From: Streptomyces cavernae
GTDB lineage: Bacteria; Actinomycetota; Actinomycetes; Streptomycetales; Streptomycetaceae
Reading direction: 5' to 3'
Assembly (NCBI RefSeq): GCF_004023625.1
Contig: NZ_RPDJ01000027.1
Location: forward strand, 62,001-126,000
DNA length: 64,000 nt
In this document: positions 25,884-34,110 of the stretch, in pieces
How the letters are laid out: every line of letters starts with the position of its first letter
Numbering within the stretch: position 1 is the stretch's first letter
The notes under the pieces: model-generated
What the model saw: the letters and a program-made list of their open reading frames with translations, nothing else
Told to the model about the DNA's origin: nothing
Databases searched by the model: none
Translations under genes and position numbers: made by a program

Positions 25884-27731
25884 GTGACGGCCACCGATGC
25901 CTCGGGACACCTGCCCGTTGCCGAACCGGCGGACGTGCGCCGGGCGGCGTGGCGGTTGATCCGGGTCGACGGGCGCGCCTTCGCCGCCGTGCTCGCCCTC
26001 AACGCGCTGGCCGCGGTCGCCGGGCTGGCCGGACCGTGGCTGCTGGGCCGCATCATCGACGAGGTCCGCGGTGGCGGTGGGGTGCGGGCCGTGGACCGGC
26101 TGGCGCTCGCGATCCTGGTGTGCGCCTTGGCGCAGTTGCTGCTGGCACGCTGGGCCCGGTACGTGGGGTTCCGGTTCGGTGAGCGGACGCTGGCCCGGGT
26201 GCGCGAGGAGTTCGTGGACCGCACACTGGCCCTGCCCTCCTCGGTCGTGGAGCGGGCCGGCACGGGCGATCTGACGGCTCGGGGCACCGCCGATGTCACG
26301 GCGGTCGGCACGACCCTGCGCGACGTCGGTCCGGAACTGCTGATCGCCTCGGTGCAGGCGCTGTTCGTGCTCGGTGCGGTCTTCGCCCTCGACCCGCTGC
26401 TCGGCGCCTGCTCGGTGGTAGGTCTGCTCGGCATCTGGGGTGCCCTGCGCTGGTATCTGCGCCGAGCGCGCACCGCGTATCTCGCCGAGGGCGCGGCCAC
26501 CTCGGACGTCGCCGAGATCCTCGCGGCCACCGCGGTCGGCGCCCGCACGGTCGAGGCCTTCGGGCTGCGCCGCCGCCGGATCACCGCGAGCCGGGACGCG
26601 CTCGAGACGTCCCGCCGCACCCGGATGCACACGCTGTACCTGCGCACCGTGTTCTTCCCGATCGTGGAGGTGTCGTACATCGTCCCCGTGGTCGGTGTGC
26701 TGCTCGTCGGCAGCGCGTTGCACGAGCACGGGAGGATCAGCCTGGGTGCGGTCGTGGCGGCTTCCCTGTATCTGCTGCGGCTGTCCGAACCGCTCGACCA
26801 GATCCTGATGCGGGTCGAGCAACTGCAGAGCAGCGGCGCCTCGTTCGCCCGGGTGGAGGGTCTGGCGCGGGCACCGCAGGCGGTGTCGGCCGACTCTCCG
26901 ACCCCGGCGGACGACCGCATCGACGTGACCGGGGTCCGTTACTCCTACGACCGCGGCGGCGAGGTGCTGCGCGGTGTCGACCTGACCGTGCGGCCCGGGG
27001 AGCGATTGGCCGTCGTCGGGCCCTCCGGCGCCGGCAAGACCACGCTGAGCAGGCTGCTCGCGGGAATCGACGAGCCGCGGTCGGGCACCGTGTCGGTGGG
27101 CGGCGTGCCGATCGCCGCGCTCGGTCCCGAGCAGTTGCGGCGCCAGGTCGTCCTGGTCACCCAGGAGCACCACGTGTTCCTCGGCACGGTCCGCGACAAC
27201 CTGCTGATCGCCGACCCGTCCGCCGGGGACGCCGAGTTGTGGGCGGCTCTCGCGGCAGTAGGCGCCGACGACTGGGTGGCCGGGCTGCCGAACGGCCTGG
27301 ACACCGAACTGGGCCCCGGGGCCGGTACCGGGTCCGGTACCGCGTCCGGCGGGCTCCCCCAAGGCCTCGACTCCGCTCGGCAAGGGGGGACCCCCGTCAT
27401 GGACGGCTCCCGTTCCCAGCAACTCGCCCTGGCCCGCGTCGTCCTGGCGGATCCACACACGCTGATCCTCGACGAGGCCACCGCGCTCCTGGACCCGACG
27501 ACCGCACGCCACACGGAACGCGCGCTGGCCGCCGTACTCGAGGGCCGCACGGTCATCGCCATCGCCCACCGCCTGCACACCGCACACGACGCGGACCGTG
27601 TGGCGGTCATGGAGAACGGCCGACTGACCGAACTCGGCACCCACGATTCCCTGGTGGCGGCCGGGGGCGCGTACGCGGCGCTGTGGAGCTCCTGGCACGG
27701 GGACGACGAGACCCGGCCCTCGGCAGGGTGA
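25884..27731 (+). CDS. ABC exporter half-transporter, pair 2 subunit B, with repeat insertion at the signature motif
   Basis: A 615-residue subunit; GTG start at 25884 with GAGGAG 8 bases upstream. Six membrane helices lie in residues about 25-300. The ATPase has canonical Walker A GPSGAGKTTL (K385), Q-loop VTQEHHVFLG, Walker B TLILDEATALLD and H-loop AIAHRLHTA. The signature motif is not recognisable: where LSGGQ is expected the protein reads MDGSRSQQLALARVV (506-520), preceded by about 30 extra residues (477-505) rich in Gly, Thr and Ser. Part of these (GLPQGLDSARQGGTPV) is encoded by a dispersed palindromic DNA repeat. With the intact LSGGQ of subunit A, the heterodimer should keep one working ATP site. 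Confidence 0.92.
   Translation: MTATDASGHLPVAEPADVRRAAWRLIRVDGRAFAAVLALNALAAVAGLAGPWLLGRIIDEVRGGGGVRAVDRLALAILVCALAQLLLARWARYVGFRFGERTLARVREEFVDRTLALPSSVVERAGTGDLTARGTADVTAVGTTLRDVGPELLIASVQALFVLGAVFALDPLLGACSVVGLLGIWGALRWYLRRARTAYLAEGAATSDVAEILAATAVGARTVEAFGLRRRRITASRDALETSRRTRMHTLYLRTVFFPIVEVSYIVPVVGVLLVGSALHEHGRISLGAVVAASLYLLRLSEPLDQILMRVEQLQSSGASFARVEGLARAPQAVSADSPTPADDRIDVTGVRYSYDRGGEVLRGVDLTVRPGERLAVVGPSGAGKTTLSRLLAGIDEPRSGTVSVGGVPIAALGPEQLRRQVVLVTQEHHVFLGTVRDNLLIADPSAGDAELWAALAAVGADDWVAGLPNGLDTELGPGAGTGSGTASGGLPQGLDSARQGGTPVMDGSRSQQLALARVVLADPHTLILDEATALLDPTTARHTERALAAVLEGRTVIAIAHRLHTAHDADRVAVMENGRLTELGTHDSLVAAGGAYAALWSSWHGDDETRPSAG
27351..27400 (+). repeat. Dispersed palindromic repeat captured in frame inside an ABC transporter gene
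   Basis: CTCCCCCAAGGCCTCGACTC, then CGCTCGGCAAGGGGGGACCC and CCGTCATG, match the core of the intergenic repeat family (compare 4219-4256 and 27843-27905: CCAAGCTCTCGA ... GAGC ... GGGGGGACCCCCATGA). The reading frame is kept through it. It lies immediately before the codons of the degenerate signature motif. Confidence 0.8.
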
Positions 27732-27798
27732 GCGAGGTTCCGTCCCGTACCTGGGGTTCTCCTCCCCGCTCCGGGTTCGTACTGCTGCCGTTCGACCT

Positions 27799-27963
27799 AG
27801 TGCCCCGCAGGCAACGTTCGCCCCGTCGCGACGCCCCGCACGCTCACCCAAGCTCTCGACTTCTCCCCCACTCTCGGCTGCGCTCGAGCGGGGGGACCCC
27901 CATGAGCAGGGGGGACTCCCATGACGCCGCTCCTTGACGGGCGAACGTTGCCTGCGGGGCACT
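27799..27963. mobile_element. MITE-like repeat element B with perfect terminal inverted repeats
   Basis: A 165-bp element whose first and last 25 bases are perfect reverse complements (each end reads AGTGCCCCGCAGGCAACG inwards and continues TTCGCCC). The left end is preceded by CT, giving CTAG as in element A at 4081. The interior has two nested palindromic cores around GCTCGAGCGGGGGGACCCCC and AGCAGGGGGGACTCCCATGA. No coding sequence or target duplication is clear. Together with element A it suggests a dispersed family mobilised by an unlinked transposase, or a structured transcription-end element. Confidence 0.75.
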
Positions 27964-28069
27964 CGCGCGAGCGCGGATCGGCGCGCGTGAGTGAGTACCG
28001 GCGCCGCGACGCGGCGCGCTGACAGCTTCGGGGTTTGCCTCCCAGGGACGTTCAGGCCCCAGGTGCACG

Positions 28070-28200
28070 TTTTTCAGCCGCTCCGGCGCTTGAGGAGCGG
28101 GGTCCGGGGCAGCGCCCCGGGGAGATGCGGCCCCTGCTCACGGGGGTCCCCCGCTTGAGCGAAACCGAGAGTGCGGGAGGAGCCGAGAGCTCAGTGAGGG
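28070..28200. repeat. Streptomyces-type palindromic repeats in a 740-base gap
   Basis: The gap between the ABC cluster and the metalloprotease gene (27964-28707) has no convincing gene. It contains CCGCTCCGGCGCTTGAGGAGCGG (a 7-bp stem), then the palindrome CCGGGGC-AGC-GCCCCGG at 28104-28120. It also carries, in reverse orientation at about 28140-28180, another copy of the GGGGTCCCCCGCTTGAGCGA core. The last 200 bases (28500-28707) are less GC-rich and should hold the protease promoter, with CTGACAAAACCTGATCAG at 28526-28543. Confidence 0.6.
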
Positions 28201-28707
28201 CAGGGGCGGAGGAGGCGAAAAACCGCTGGGCCCGGCGCCGAGCCGACCGCAACCGCGAGCCCACGCCGTCGTAACACCCGCCAAAGCCCCCTGGACACAC
28301 ATGGCCACCCGCACCATGAGCGCCCCCGGACACCGCTCCGACCCGGGCCCCAGTAATCCTCAATGCCCAGGAGTTTACGAGGAGTTGACACTCACGGGCC
28401 GGGCAGCTGAGCCGAGCGTCCCGGACGATTTGCCCGCCTCTGTGCGCTCAACCCGCGAAGAGTCCGTATACCGAAGCCGAACTCCGGGGCAACACACCGT
28501 TTCAGCCAACTTCTTGATGCGCTCCTGACAAAACCTGATCAGTCCTGTCACTCTTCCCTCGTCCGCCGCACAGTTTCTCCACAGCTCTCCTGCTGAGCCG
28601 CGGTCTCACCAACTGGTTCTGAGCAACGTCTTGTTCTGCCCGACGGGCACCCCGACCCGCCGGTCTTCCCAGGGGCCGCGCGACCCGCGGCCACGCAGAA
28701 GGAGTCA

Positions 28708-30813
28708 GTGTTGAGAAGCACCTCTCACAGACGCACCCCCCACTCCCCCGCAGAGCGCTCCATCACCCGCACCCGCACGGCGCGCCGCGCCGCCGCCGGC
28801 GCGCTCGTCGCCGTCACCGCCTTGCTGGCCGCCGCCGTGCAGAGCGGGGCGGCCAGCGCCGACAACTCCGCGATCGAGGCCGGCGCCGCCAAGTCCAGTG
28901 CCGCCGAGCTCGGCAAGGTCCGCAAGGGCGCCCTCACCACGCAGCTCACCCCCTCCCAGCGCGCCGAGCTGATCCGTGACGCCGACGCCGCGAAGGCCGG
29001 CACGGCGAAGGAACTCGGCCTCGGCGCCAAGGAGAAGCTCGTCGTCCGCGATGTCGTGAAGGACGCCGACGGCACCGTCCACACCCGCTACGAGCGCACC
29101 TACGAGGGCCTGCCGGTCCTCGGCGGCGACCTTGTCGTCGAGACCGGCAAGGCGGGGAAGACGGAGGACGTCACCAAGGCGACCAAGACCACCATCAAGG
29201 TCGCCTCGACCACACCGAAGCTGGCCGCCGCGAAGGCCGAGCAGCAGGCGGTGAAGCTCGCCAAGGGCGACGGCTCCAGCCGCACCGAGGCCGACCGCGC
29301 CCCGCGCAAGGTGATCTGGGCCGCCACCGGCAAGCCGACCCTCGCGTACGAGACGGTCGTCGGCGGTCTGCAGCACGACGGCACCCCGAACGAGCTGCAC
29401 GTCATCACCGACGCCACCACCGGCAAGAAGCTCTACGAGTACCAGGGTGTGGAGACCGGCACCGGCAACACCCAGTACAGCGGCACGGTGACGCTCGGCA
29501 GCACGCAGTCGGGGTCGACGTACAACCTGACCGACGGCGAGCGCGGCAACCACAAGACGTACAACCTCAACCGCGGCTCCTCCGGCACCGGCACCCTCTT
29601 CTCCGGCCCCGACGACCTCTGGGGCAACGGCCTTCCCGCGAACGCGGAGACCGCGGGCGCCGACGCGGCCTACGGCGTCGGGCTCACCTGGGACTACTAC
29701 AAGAACGTGCACGGCCGCGCGGGCATCCGCGGTGACGGCGTGGGCGCGTACTCCCGGGTCCACTACGGCAACGCCTACGTCAACGCCTTCTGGCAGGACT
29801 CCTGCTTCTGCATGACCTACGGCGACGGCGAGGGCAACAACAAGCCGCTCACCTCCATCGACGTGGCCGCGCACGAGATGACGCACGGCGTCACCTCGGT
29901 CACCGCGGGCCTCAACTACTCCGGCGAGTCGGGCGGGTTGAACGAGGCGACCTCCGACATCTTCGCGGCGGCCGTGGAGTTCTACGGTGGCAACGCGAGC
30001 GACCCGGGCGACTACCTGGTCGGCGAGAAGATCGACATCAACGGCGACGGCACGCCGTTGCGTTACATGGACAAGCCGAGCAAGGACGGCGTGTCGAAGG
30101 ACAGCTGGTACTCCGGCCTCGGCTCGATCGACGTCCACTACTCCTCGGGCCCGGCCAACCACTGGTTCTACCTGCTGTCCGAGGGCAGCGGGAAGAAGAC
30201 GGTCAACGGCGTCGACTACGACTCCCCGACCTCGGACGGCCGGCCGGTGACCGGAATCGGCCGTGAGAAGGCCGCGCTGATCTGGTTCAAGGCGCTCACC
30301 ACGAAGTTCACCTCGACCACCAACTACGCCCGGGCGCGCACCGGCACGCTGGAGGTGGCCGCCGAGCTGTACGGCGCGGACAGCACCGAGTACACGGCCG
30401 TGGCCAACGCCTGGGCGGGCATCAACGTCGGCACCCGGCCCGGCGACGGCGGCGGCGAGACCGGCACCTCGTTCGAGAGCACGACCGACGTGGCGATTCC
30501 GGACAACGGCGCCGCGGTGACCTCGACGATCACCGTCACGGGCCAGACCGGCAACGCGCCGTCGAACCTGATCGTGACGCCGGACATCAGCCACACCTGG
30601 CGCGGTGACCTGGTCATCGACCTGCTGGCCCCGGACGGCACCAGCTACCGCCTGAAGAGCTTCAGCTCCTCCGACTCCGGGGACGACGTCACCGAGCCCT
30701 TCGTGGTCGACGCGTCCTCCGAAACCGCCAACGGTACCTGGACCTTGAAGGTGCAGGACCAGGCGGCGCAGGACGTCGGAACCATCAACGGCTGGAAGCT
30801 GACCTTCCCGTAA
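28708..30813 (+). CDS. Secreted M4 (thermolysin-like) zinc metalloprotease with C-terminal P domain
   Basis: A 701-residue prepro-protease. The GTG at 28708 follows AAGGAG by 3 bases; the next codon, TTG 28711, has better spacing and is an alternative start. The signal peptide ends near GAASADN (about residue 49). The propeptide (about 55-240) has FTP/PepSY-like segments. The catalytic domain contains HEMTH at 389-393 (zinc ligands H389 and H393, catalytic E390) and ligand E413 in GGLNEATSD, the exact thermolysin spacing. After about residue 590 comes a proprotein-convertase P domain (ISHTWRGDLVIDLLAPDG ... WTLKVQDQAAQDVGTINGW). It is followed by a paralogue lacking the P domain. Confidence 0.95.
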   Translation: MLRSTSHRRTPHSPAERSITRTRTARRAAAGALVAVTALLAAAVQSGAASADNSAIEAGAAKSSAAELGKVRKGALTTQLTPSQRAELIRDADAAKAGTAKELGLGAKEKLVVRDVVKDADGTVHTRYERTYEGLPVLGGDLVVETGKAGKTEDVTKATKTTIKVASTTPKLAAAKAEQQAVKLAKGDGSSRTEADRAPRKVIWAATGKPTLAYETVVGGLQHDGTPNELHVITDATTGKKLYEYQGVETGTGNTQYSGTVTLGSTQSGSTYNLTDGERGNHKTYNLNRGSSGTGTLFSGPDDLWGNGLPANAETAGADAAYGVGLTWDYYKNVHGRAGIRGDGVGAYSRVHYGNAYVNAFWQDSCFCMTYGDGEGNNKPLTSIDVAAHEMTHGVTSVTAGLNYSGESGGLNEATSDIFAAAVEFYGGNASDPGDYLVGEKIDINGDGTPLRYMDKPSKDGVSKDSWYSGLGSIDVHYSSGPANHWFYLLSEGSGKKTVNGVDYDSPTSDGRPVTGIGREKAALIWFKALTTKFTSTTNYARARTGTLEVAAELYGADSTEYTAVANAWAGINVGTRPGDGGGETGTSFESTTDVAIPDNGAAVTSTITVTGQTGNAPSNLIVTPDISHTWRGDLVIDLLAPDGTSYRLKSFSSSDSGDDVTEPFVVDASSETANGTWTLKVQDQAAQDVGTINGWKLTFP

Positions 30814-30827
30814 CCTCTGGCTCAAGG

Positions 30828-30857
30828 GCGCCGCTCCGATTTGCGGAGCGGCGCTTT
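30828..30857 (+). terminator. Intrinsic terminator after the P-domain metalloprotease
   Basis: An 11-bp perfect stem (GCGCCGCTCCG / CGGAGCGGCGC) with a 5-base loop, followed by TTT. It begins 15 bases after the stop codon. Confidence 0.85.
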
Positions 30858-31129
30858 CGCCGTTGGGCCCCACCGTGAGCAACTCCCCTGCACAGGGCGC
30901 ACTTTCTCGTGCCGTGCCGCCGATTTTGCGTTGTCTTGGACAAAGTTCACAGGCCTGCAACGTACCTGACGCCTCGACCAACCAGCGCTTTCCAGCCAAG
31001 GTTCCTGAGAGGTCCTGACATGTACGCGACCCAGGTGGCACTCTTCCACCGCACGACACAGCGCACCGCAACTTAACCGGCCGGTCATCCTCCCCAGGTT
31101 GCCCGGACACCCCCACATAAGGAGCATGT

Positions 31130-32779
31130 GTGACCCCCCTCTACGCGCGTCACAAGCGCACCACGCTGGCCATCGCCACCGCAGTGGCGGCCGGCGCCCT
31201 CGTGACCACCGGTCTGACCACCGGTGCCACCGCGCAGACCCCGGTGGAGCCCTCCGGCAAGTCGACCCTCGCCGCGGCCCCCCTCCAGCTGACGCCCGCG
31301 GCCCGCACCACCCTGATCAAGCAGGCGGACGCCGCCAAGGCCGACACGGCCGACGAACTCGGGCTCGGCGCCAAGGAGAAACTGGTCGTCAGAGACGTCG
31401 TCAAGGACGCCGACGGCTCGGTGCACACCCGCTACGAGCGCACCTACGACGGTCTGCCCGTCCTCGGCGGCGACCTCGTGGTGCACGAGAGCAAGTCGGG
31501 TGACGTCCAGGGCGTGACCAAGGCGACGAAGGCCACCATCAAGGTCCCCGACACCACCCCCACGATCGCCAAGGCCACCGCCGAGAAGCAGGCGCTCACC
31601 GTCGCGAAGGCCGAGGGCAGCACCAAGTCGGAGGCCGACCGGGCGCCCCGCAAGGTCGTCTGGGCCGCGAACGGCACGCCCGTCCTCGCGTACGAGACGG
31701 TCGTCGGCGGCTTCCAGCACGACGGCACCCCGCAGGAACTGCACGTCATCACCGACGCCGAGTCGGGCAAGAAGCTGTACGAGTGGGAGGCCGTCCAGAC
31801 CGGTACCGGCAACAGCCAGTACAGCGGCAAGGTCACCATCGGCACCTCGCTGTCCGGCTCGACGTACCAGCTCAACGACCCGACCCGCGGCGCCGCCAAG
31901 ACCTACAACCTCAACCGCGGCACCTCCGGCACCGGCACGCTCTTCACCGACGCCGACGACACCTGGGGCACCGGCGCCGCCTCCAACACCCAGACCGCCG
32001 CCGTGGACGCCCACTACGGCGCCCAGGTCACCTGGGACTTCTACAAGAACGTGCTCGGCCGCAACGGCATCAAGAACAACGGTGTCGCCGCCTACTCCCG
32101 CGTCCACTACGGCAACGCCTACGTCAACGCCTTCTGGTCCGACAGCTGCTTCTGCATGACATACGGCGACGGCTCGGGCAACAACAAGCCGCTCACCTCG
32201 CTGGACGTGGCCGGCCACGAGATGACGCACGGCGTCACCTCCAACACGGCGGGCCTGAACTACTCGGGCGAGTCCGGCGGCCTGAACGAGGCCACCTCGG
32301 ACATCCTGGGCACGGCGGTCGAGTTCTACGCGGCGAACTCCTCGGACGTCGGGGACTACCTCATCGGCGAGAAGATCGACATCAACGGCAACGGCACCCC
32401 GCTGCGTTACATGGACAAGCCGAGCAAGGACGGCTCGTCCCGCGACGCCTGGTCCTCCAACCTCGGCTCGATCGACGTGCACTACTCCTCGGGCCCGGCG
32501 AACCACTTCTTCTACCTGCTCGCCGAGGGCAGCGGAACGAAGACGATCAACGGCGTCACCTACAACTCGCCCACGTCGAACGGCTCCACGGTCACCGGCA
32601 TAGGCCGCGACAAGGCCGTGCAGATCTGGTACAAGGCGCTCACCACGTACATGACGTCCACGACGAGGTACGCGGGCGCCCGCACGGCCACCCTGAACGC
32701 GGCCTCGGCGCTGTACGGCTCGACGAGCACGGAGTACAAGGCGGTGCAGGCGGCCTGGGCGGCAGTGAACGTGAACTGA
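31130..32779 (+). CDS. Secreted M4 (thermolysin-like) zinc metalloprotease
   Basis: A 549-residue prepro-protease closely similar to the preceding gene over signal, propeptide and catalytic domain, but ending with the M4 C-terminal domain. The GTG at 31130 has AAGGAG 5 bases upstream. The signal peptide ends near GATAQTP (about residue 36). HEMTH lies at 363-367 with third ligand E387 in GGLNEATSD. Segments shared with the neighbour include NAYVNAFW.DSCFCMTYGDG and LRYMDKPSKDG. The pair is a tandem duplication in which one copy gained or the other lost the P domain. Both would be exported and self-activated, probably for extracellular protein digestion. Confidence 0.95.
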   Translation: MTPLYARHKRTTLAIATAVAAGALVTTGLTTGATAQTPVEPSGKSTLAAAPLQLTPAARTTLIKQADAAKADTADELGLGAKEKLVVRDVVKDADGSVHTRYERTYDGLPVLGGDLVVHESKSGDVQGVTKATKATIKVPDTTPTIAKATAEKQALTVAKAEGSTKSEADRAPRKVVWAANGTPVLAYETVVGGFQHDGTPQELHVITDAESGKKLYEWEAVQTGTGNSQYSGKVTIGTSLSGSTYQLNDPTRGAAKTYNLNRGTSGTGTLFTDADDTWGTGAASNTQTAAVDAHYGAQVTWDFYKNVLGRNGIKNNGVAAYSRVHYGNAYVNAFWSDSCFCMTYGDGSGNNKPLTSLDVAGHEMTHGVTSNTAGLNYSGESGGLNEATSDILGTAVEFYAANSSDVGDYLIGEKIDINGNGTPLRYMDKPSKDGSSRDAWSSNLGSIDVHYSSGPANHFFYLLAEGSGTKTINGVTYNSPTSNGSTVTGIGRDKAVQIWYKALTTYMTSTTRYAGARTATLNAASALYGSTSTEYKAVQAAWAAVNVN

Positions 32780-32810
32780 CGTAGCCATCGAATTTGCGGT
32801 AGCGACACAG

Positions 32811-32847
32811 GGGCGGGCCCGGACCACAGTGGTCTCCGGGCCCGCCC
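32811..32847 (+). terminator. Strong stem-loop after the second metalloprotease
   Basis: Arms GGGCGGGCCCGGA (32811-32823) and TCCGGGCCCGCCC (32835-32847) pair perfectly, with an inner CCAC/GTGG. There is no long U-run. It separates the protease from the DUF1990 gene. Confidence 0.75.
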
Positions 32848-32859
32848 TACTCTTGCCCC

Positions 32860-33363
32860 ATGCCCTTCACATACGACGACGTCGGCGCGACACTGGACGG
32901 CCGCTGCCCGGAGGGGTTCCACCCCATGGAGGTCAGGACGCGCCTGGGCGAGGGCGAAGAGCTCTTCCACCGCGCGGCACGGGCGGTGCTGACCTGGGAA
33001 CTGCACCGCGCGATAGGCGTCTCCGTCAGGACCGACGCCCCCGAGGCGGCCCCGGGAGTCGACGTCACCGTGGGCCTGGGCCTGATCAAGGCCCCCTGCC
33101 AGATCGTCTGGACCCTCAACGAGCCCCGCCGCGCCGGCTGGGCCTACGGCACCCTCGAAGGCCACCCCGAGTGCGGCGAGGAGGCCTTCCTGGTCCAACG
33201 CACGGGCGACGGCACGGTCTGGCTCACGATCACCGCCTTCAGCCGCCCGGCCAAGTGGTACGCCCGGGCGGGCGGCGCGGCGACGCGGGGGCTGCAGCAC
33301 GCTTACGCACGGAGGTGCGGCGTCGTGCTGCGGAGGTTGTGCACGGAGGGAAAGGGGGACTGA
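32860..33363 (+). CDS. DUF1990 family protein
   Basis: A 167-residue cytoplasmic protein. The N-terminus MPFTYDDVGAT, the central HRAARAVLTWELHRAIGV, GLIKAPCQIVWTLNEPRRAGWAYGTLEGHPECGEEAF and the ending with AFSRPAKWYARAGG match my memory of the DUF1990 family, whose biochemical role is unknown. The ATG start is 12 bases after a terminator, so the gene is probably transcribed alone from a promoter within or just past the protease end. No enzyme motif or membrane segment is visible. Confidence 0.8.
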   Translation: MPFTYDDVGATLDGRCPEGFHPMEVRTRLGEGEELFHRAARAVLTWELHRAIGVSVRTDAPEAAPGVDVTVGLGLIKAPCQIVWTLNEPRRAGWAYGTLEGHPECGEEAFLVQRTGDGTVWLTITAFSRPAKWYARAGGAATRGLQHAYARRCGVVLRRLCTEGKGD

Positions 33364-33560
33364 TCCTCTCCAACGTCTCGCCAGAAGCCTTTCCCTGGGC
33401 ACGACACCTGCGGGACGACGAAGTGCGTGCGGTCATCGTCGGGTGGGCGGACGCTTGATGCGGGCCGTGCCACGCCATCCGGAATCCACCTCAGGTGACT
33501 GCGGGGTGATCGAGGAGTGAGCGCCGGCACGGATACTGGGTGACCGGTCCCGCCTACGAC

Positions 33561-33776
33561 TCAGAGAACCTCGCCGCGGCTGCGGGCATTTGCGTAAGCG
33601 GTGGCCGCGCTCAGCCGCTCGATGGTCGTGGCGACCCGAACGGCCTCAGGCGCGCAGTCCCACTCGCGCCCTCCACCGAGGGGCCGCAACTGCACGTAGG
33701 GCCCCTCGTGCCCCATCACCTCTCCGACTTCCCCGTTCCGGGTGTCCACGACGTACGTCCCGACGGCCGGCTTCAC
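33561..33776 (-). CDS. Small conserved Streptomyces protein next to an XRE regulator
   Basis: A 71-residue product starting at the GTG at 33776, which overlaps the stop of the upstream gene as GTGA. It reads VGTYVVDTRNGEVGEVMGHE and then LRPLGGGREWDC, ending with SAATAYANARSRGEVL. This small beta-rich type occurs widely in Streptomyces beside WhiJ-like XRE/DUF397 loci, from memory. No enzymatic motif is evident. Translational coupling to the 74-residue gene and the divergent XRE regulator suggest a shared regulatory module. Confidence 0.7.
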   Translation of the reverse strand: MKPAVGTYVVDTRNGEVGEVMGHEGPYVQLRPLGGGREWDCAPEAVRVATTIERLSAATAYANARSRGEVL

Positions 33777-33997
33777 CGAAGCACCGCCGCGAGGCGAGCG
33801 GCCGTCTCGACGGAGCATCTGCCCAACTCGACGAGCGGGCAGGGCGCTTCCCGCGCCAGAGCCACCTGATCCAGTCCCAACGAGGGCAGCACAATTCCGC
33901 CCCGGGCGAGGACGGCGCGCAATTCCCGCACGATTTCCTGCGCCTCATCGATGCAGATCTCCGAATGCCGTACAGCTGAGCCATGGCCGGCTTTCAC
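33773..33997 (-). CDS. Small conserved protein, first gene of a two-gene unit
   Basis: The GTG at 33997, with AGGA 7 bases upstream, gives 74 residues. The sequence contains SEICIDEAQEIVRELRAVLA, LPSLGLDQVALA and a C-terminal LVELGRCSVETAARLAAVLR. It is mostly helical, with no membrane segment. It overlaps the following 71-residue gene by four bases and is divergent from the XRE regulator at 34111 across about 110 bases, which must hold both promoters. Function unknown; the position fits accessory genes of WhiJ-type loci. Confidence 0.65.
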   Translation of the reverse strand: MKAGHGSAVRHSEICIDEAQEIVRELRAVLARGGIVLPSLGLDQVALAREAPCPLVELGRCSVETAARLAAVLR

Positions 33998-34110
33998 GTC
34001 GTTTTCCTTCGTCCGGGTTTCGAGTTCCACGTCTCCACGGTGATGCCCGCCGCGTACGGTGGGAAGAACTCCAAGCTCTACAAGGGTGAGGCTGCGCAAG
34101 GGGGTTGGCC

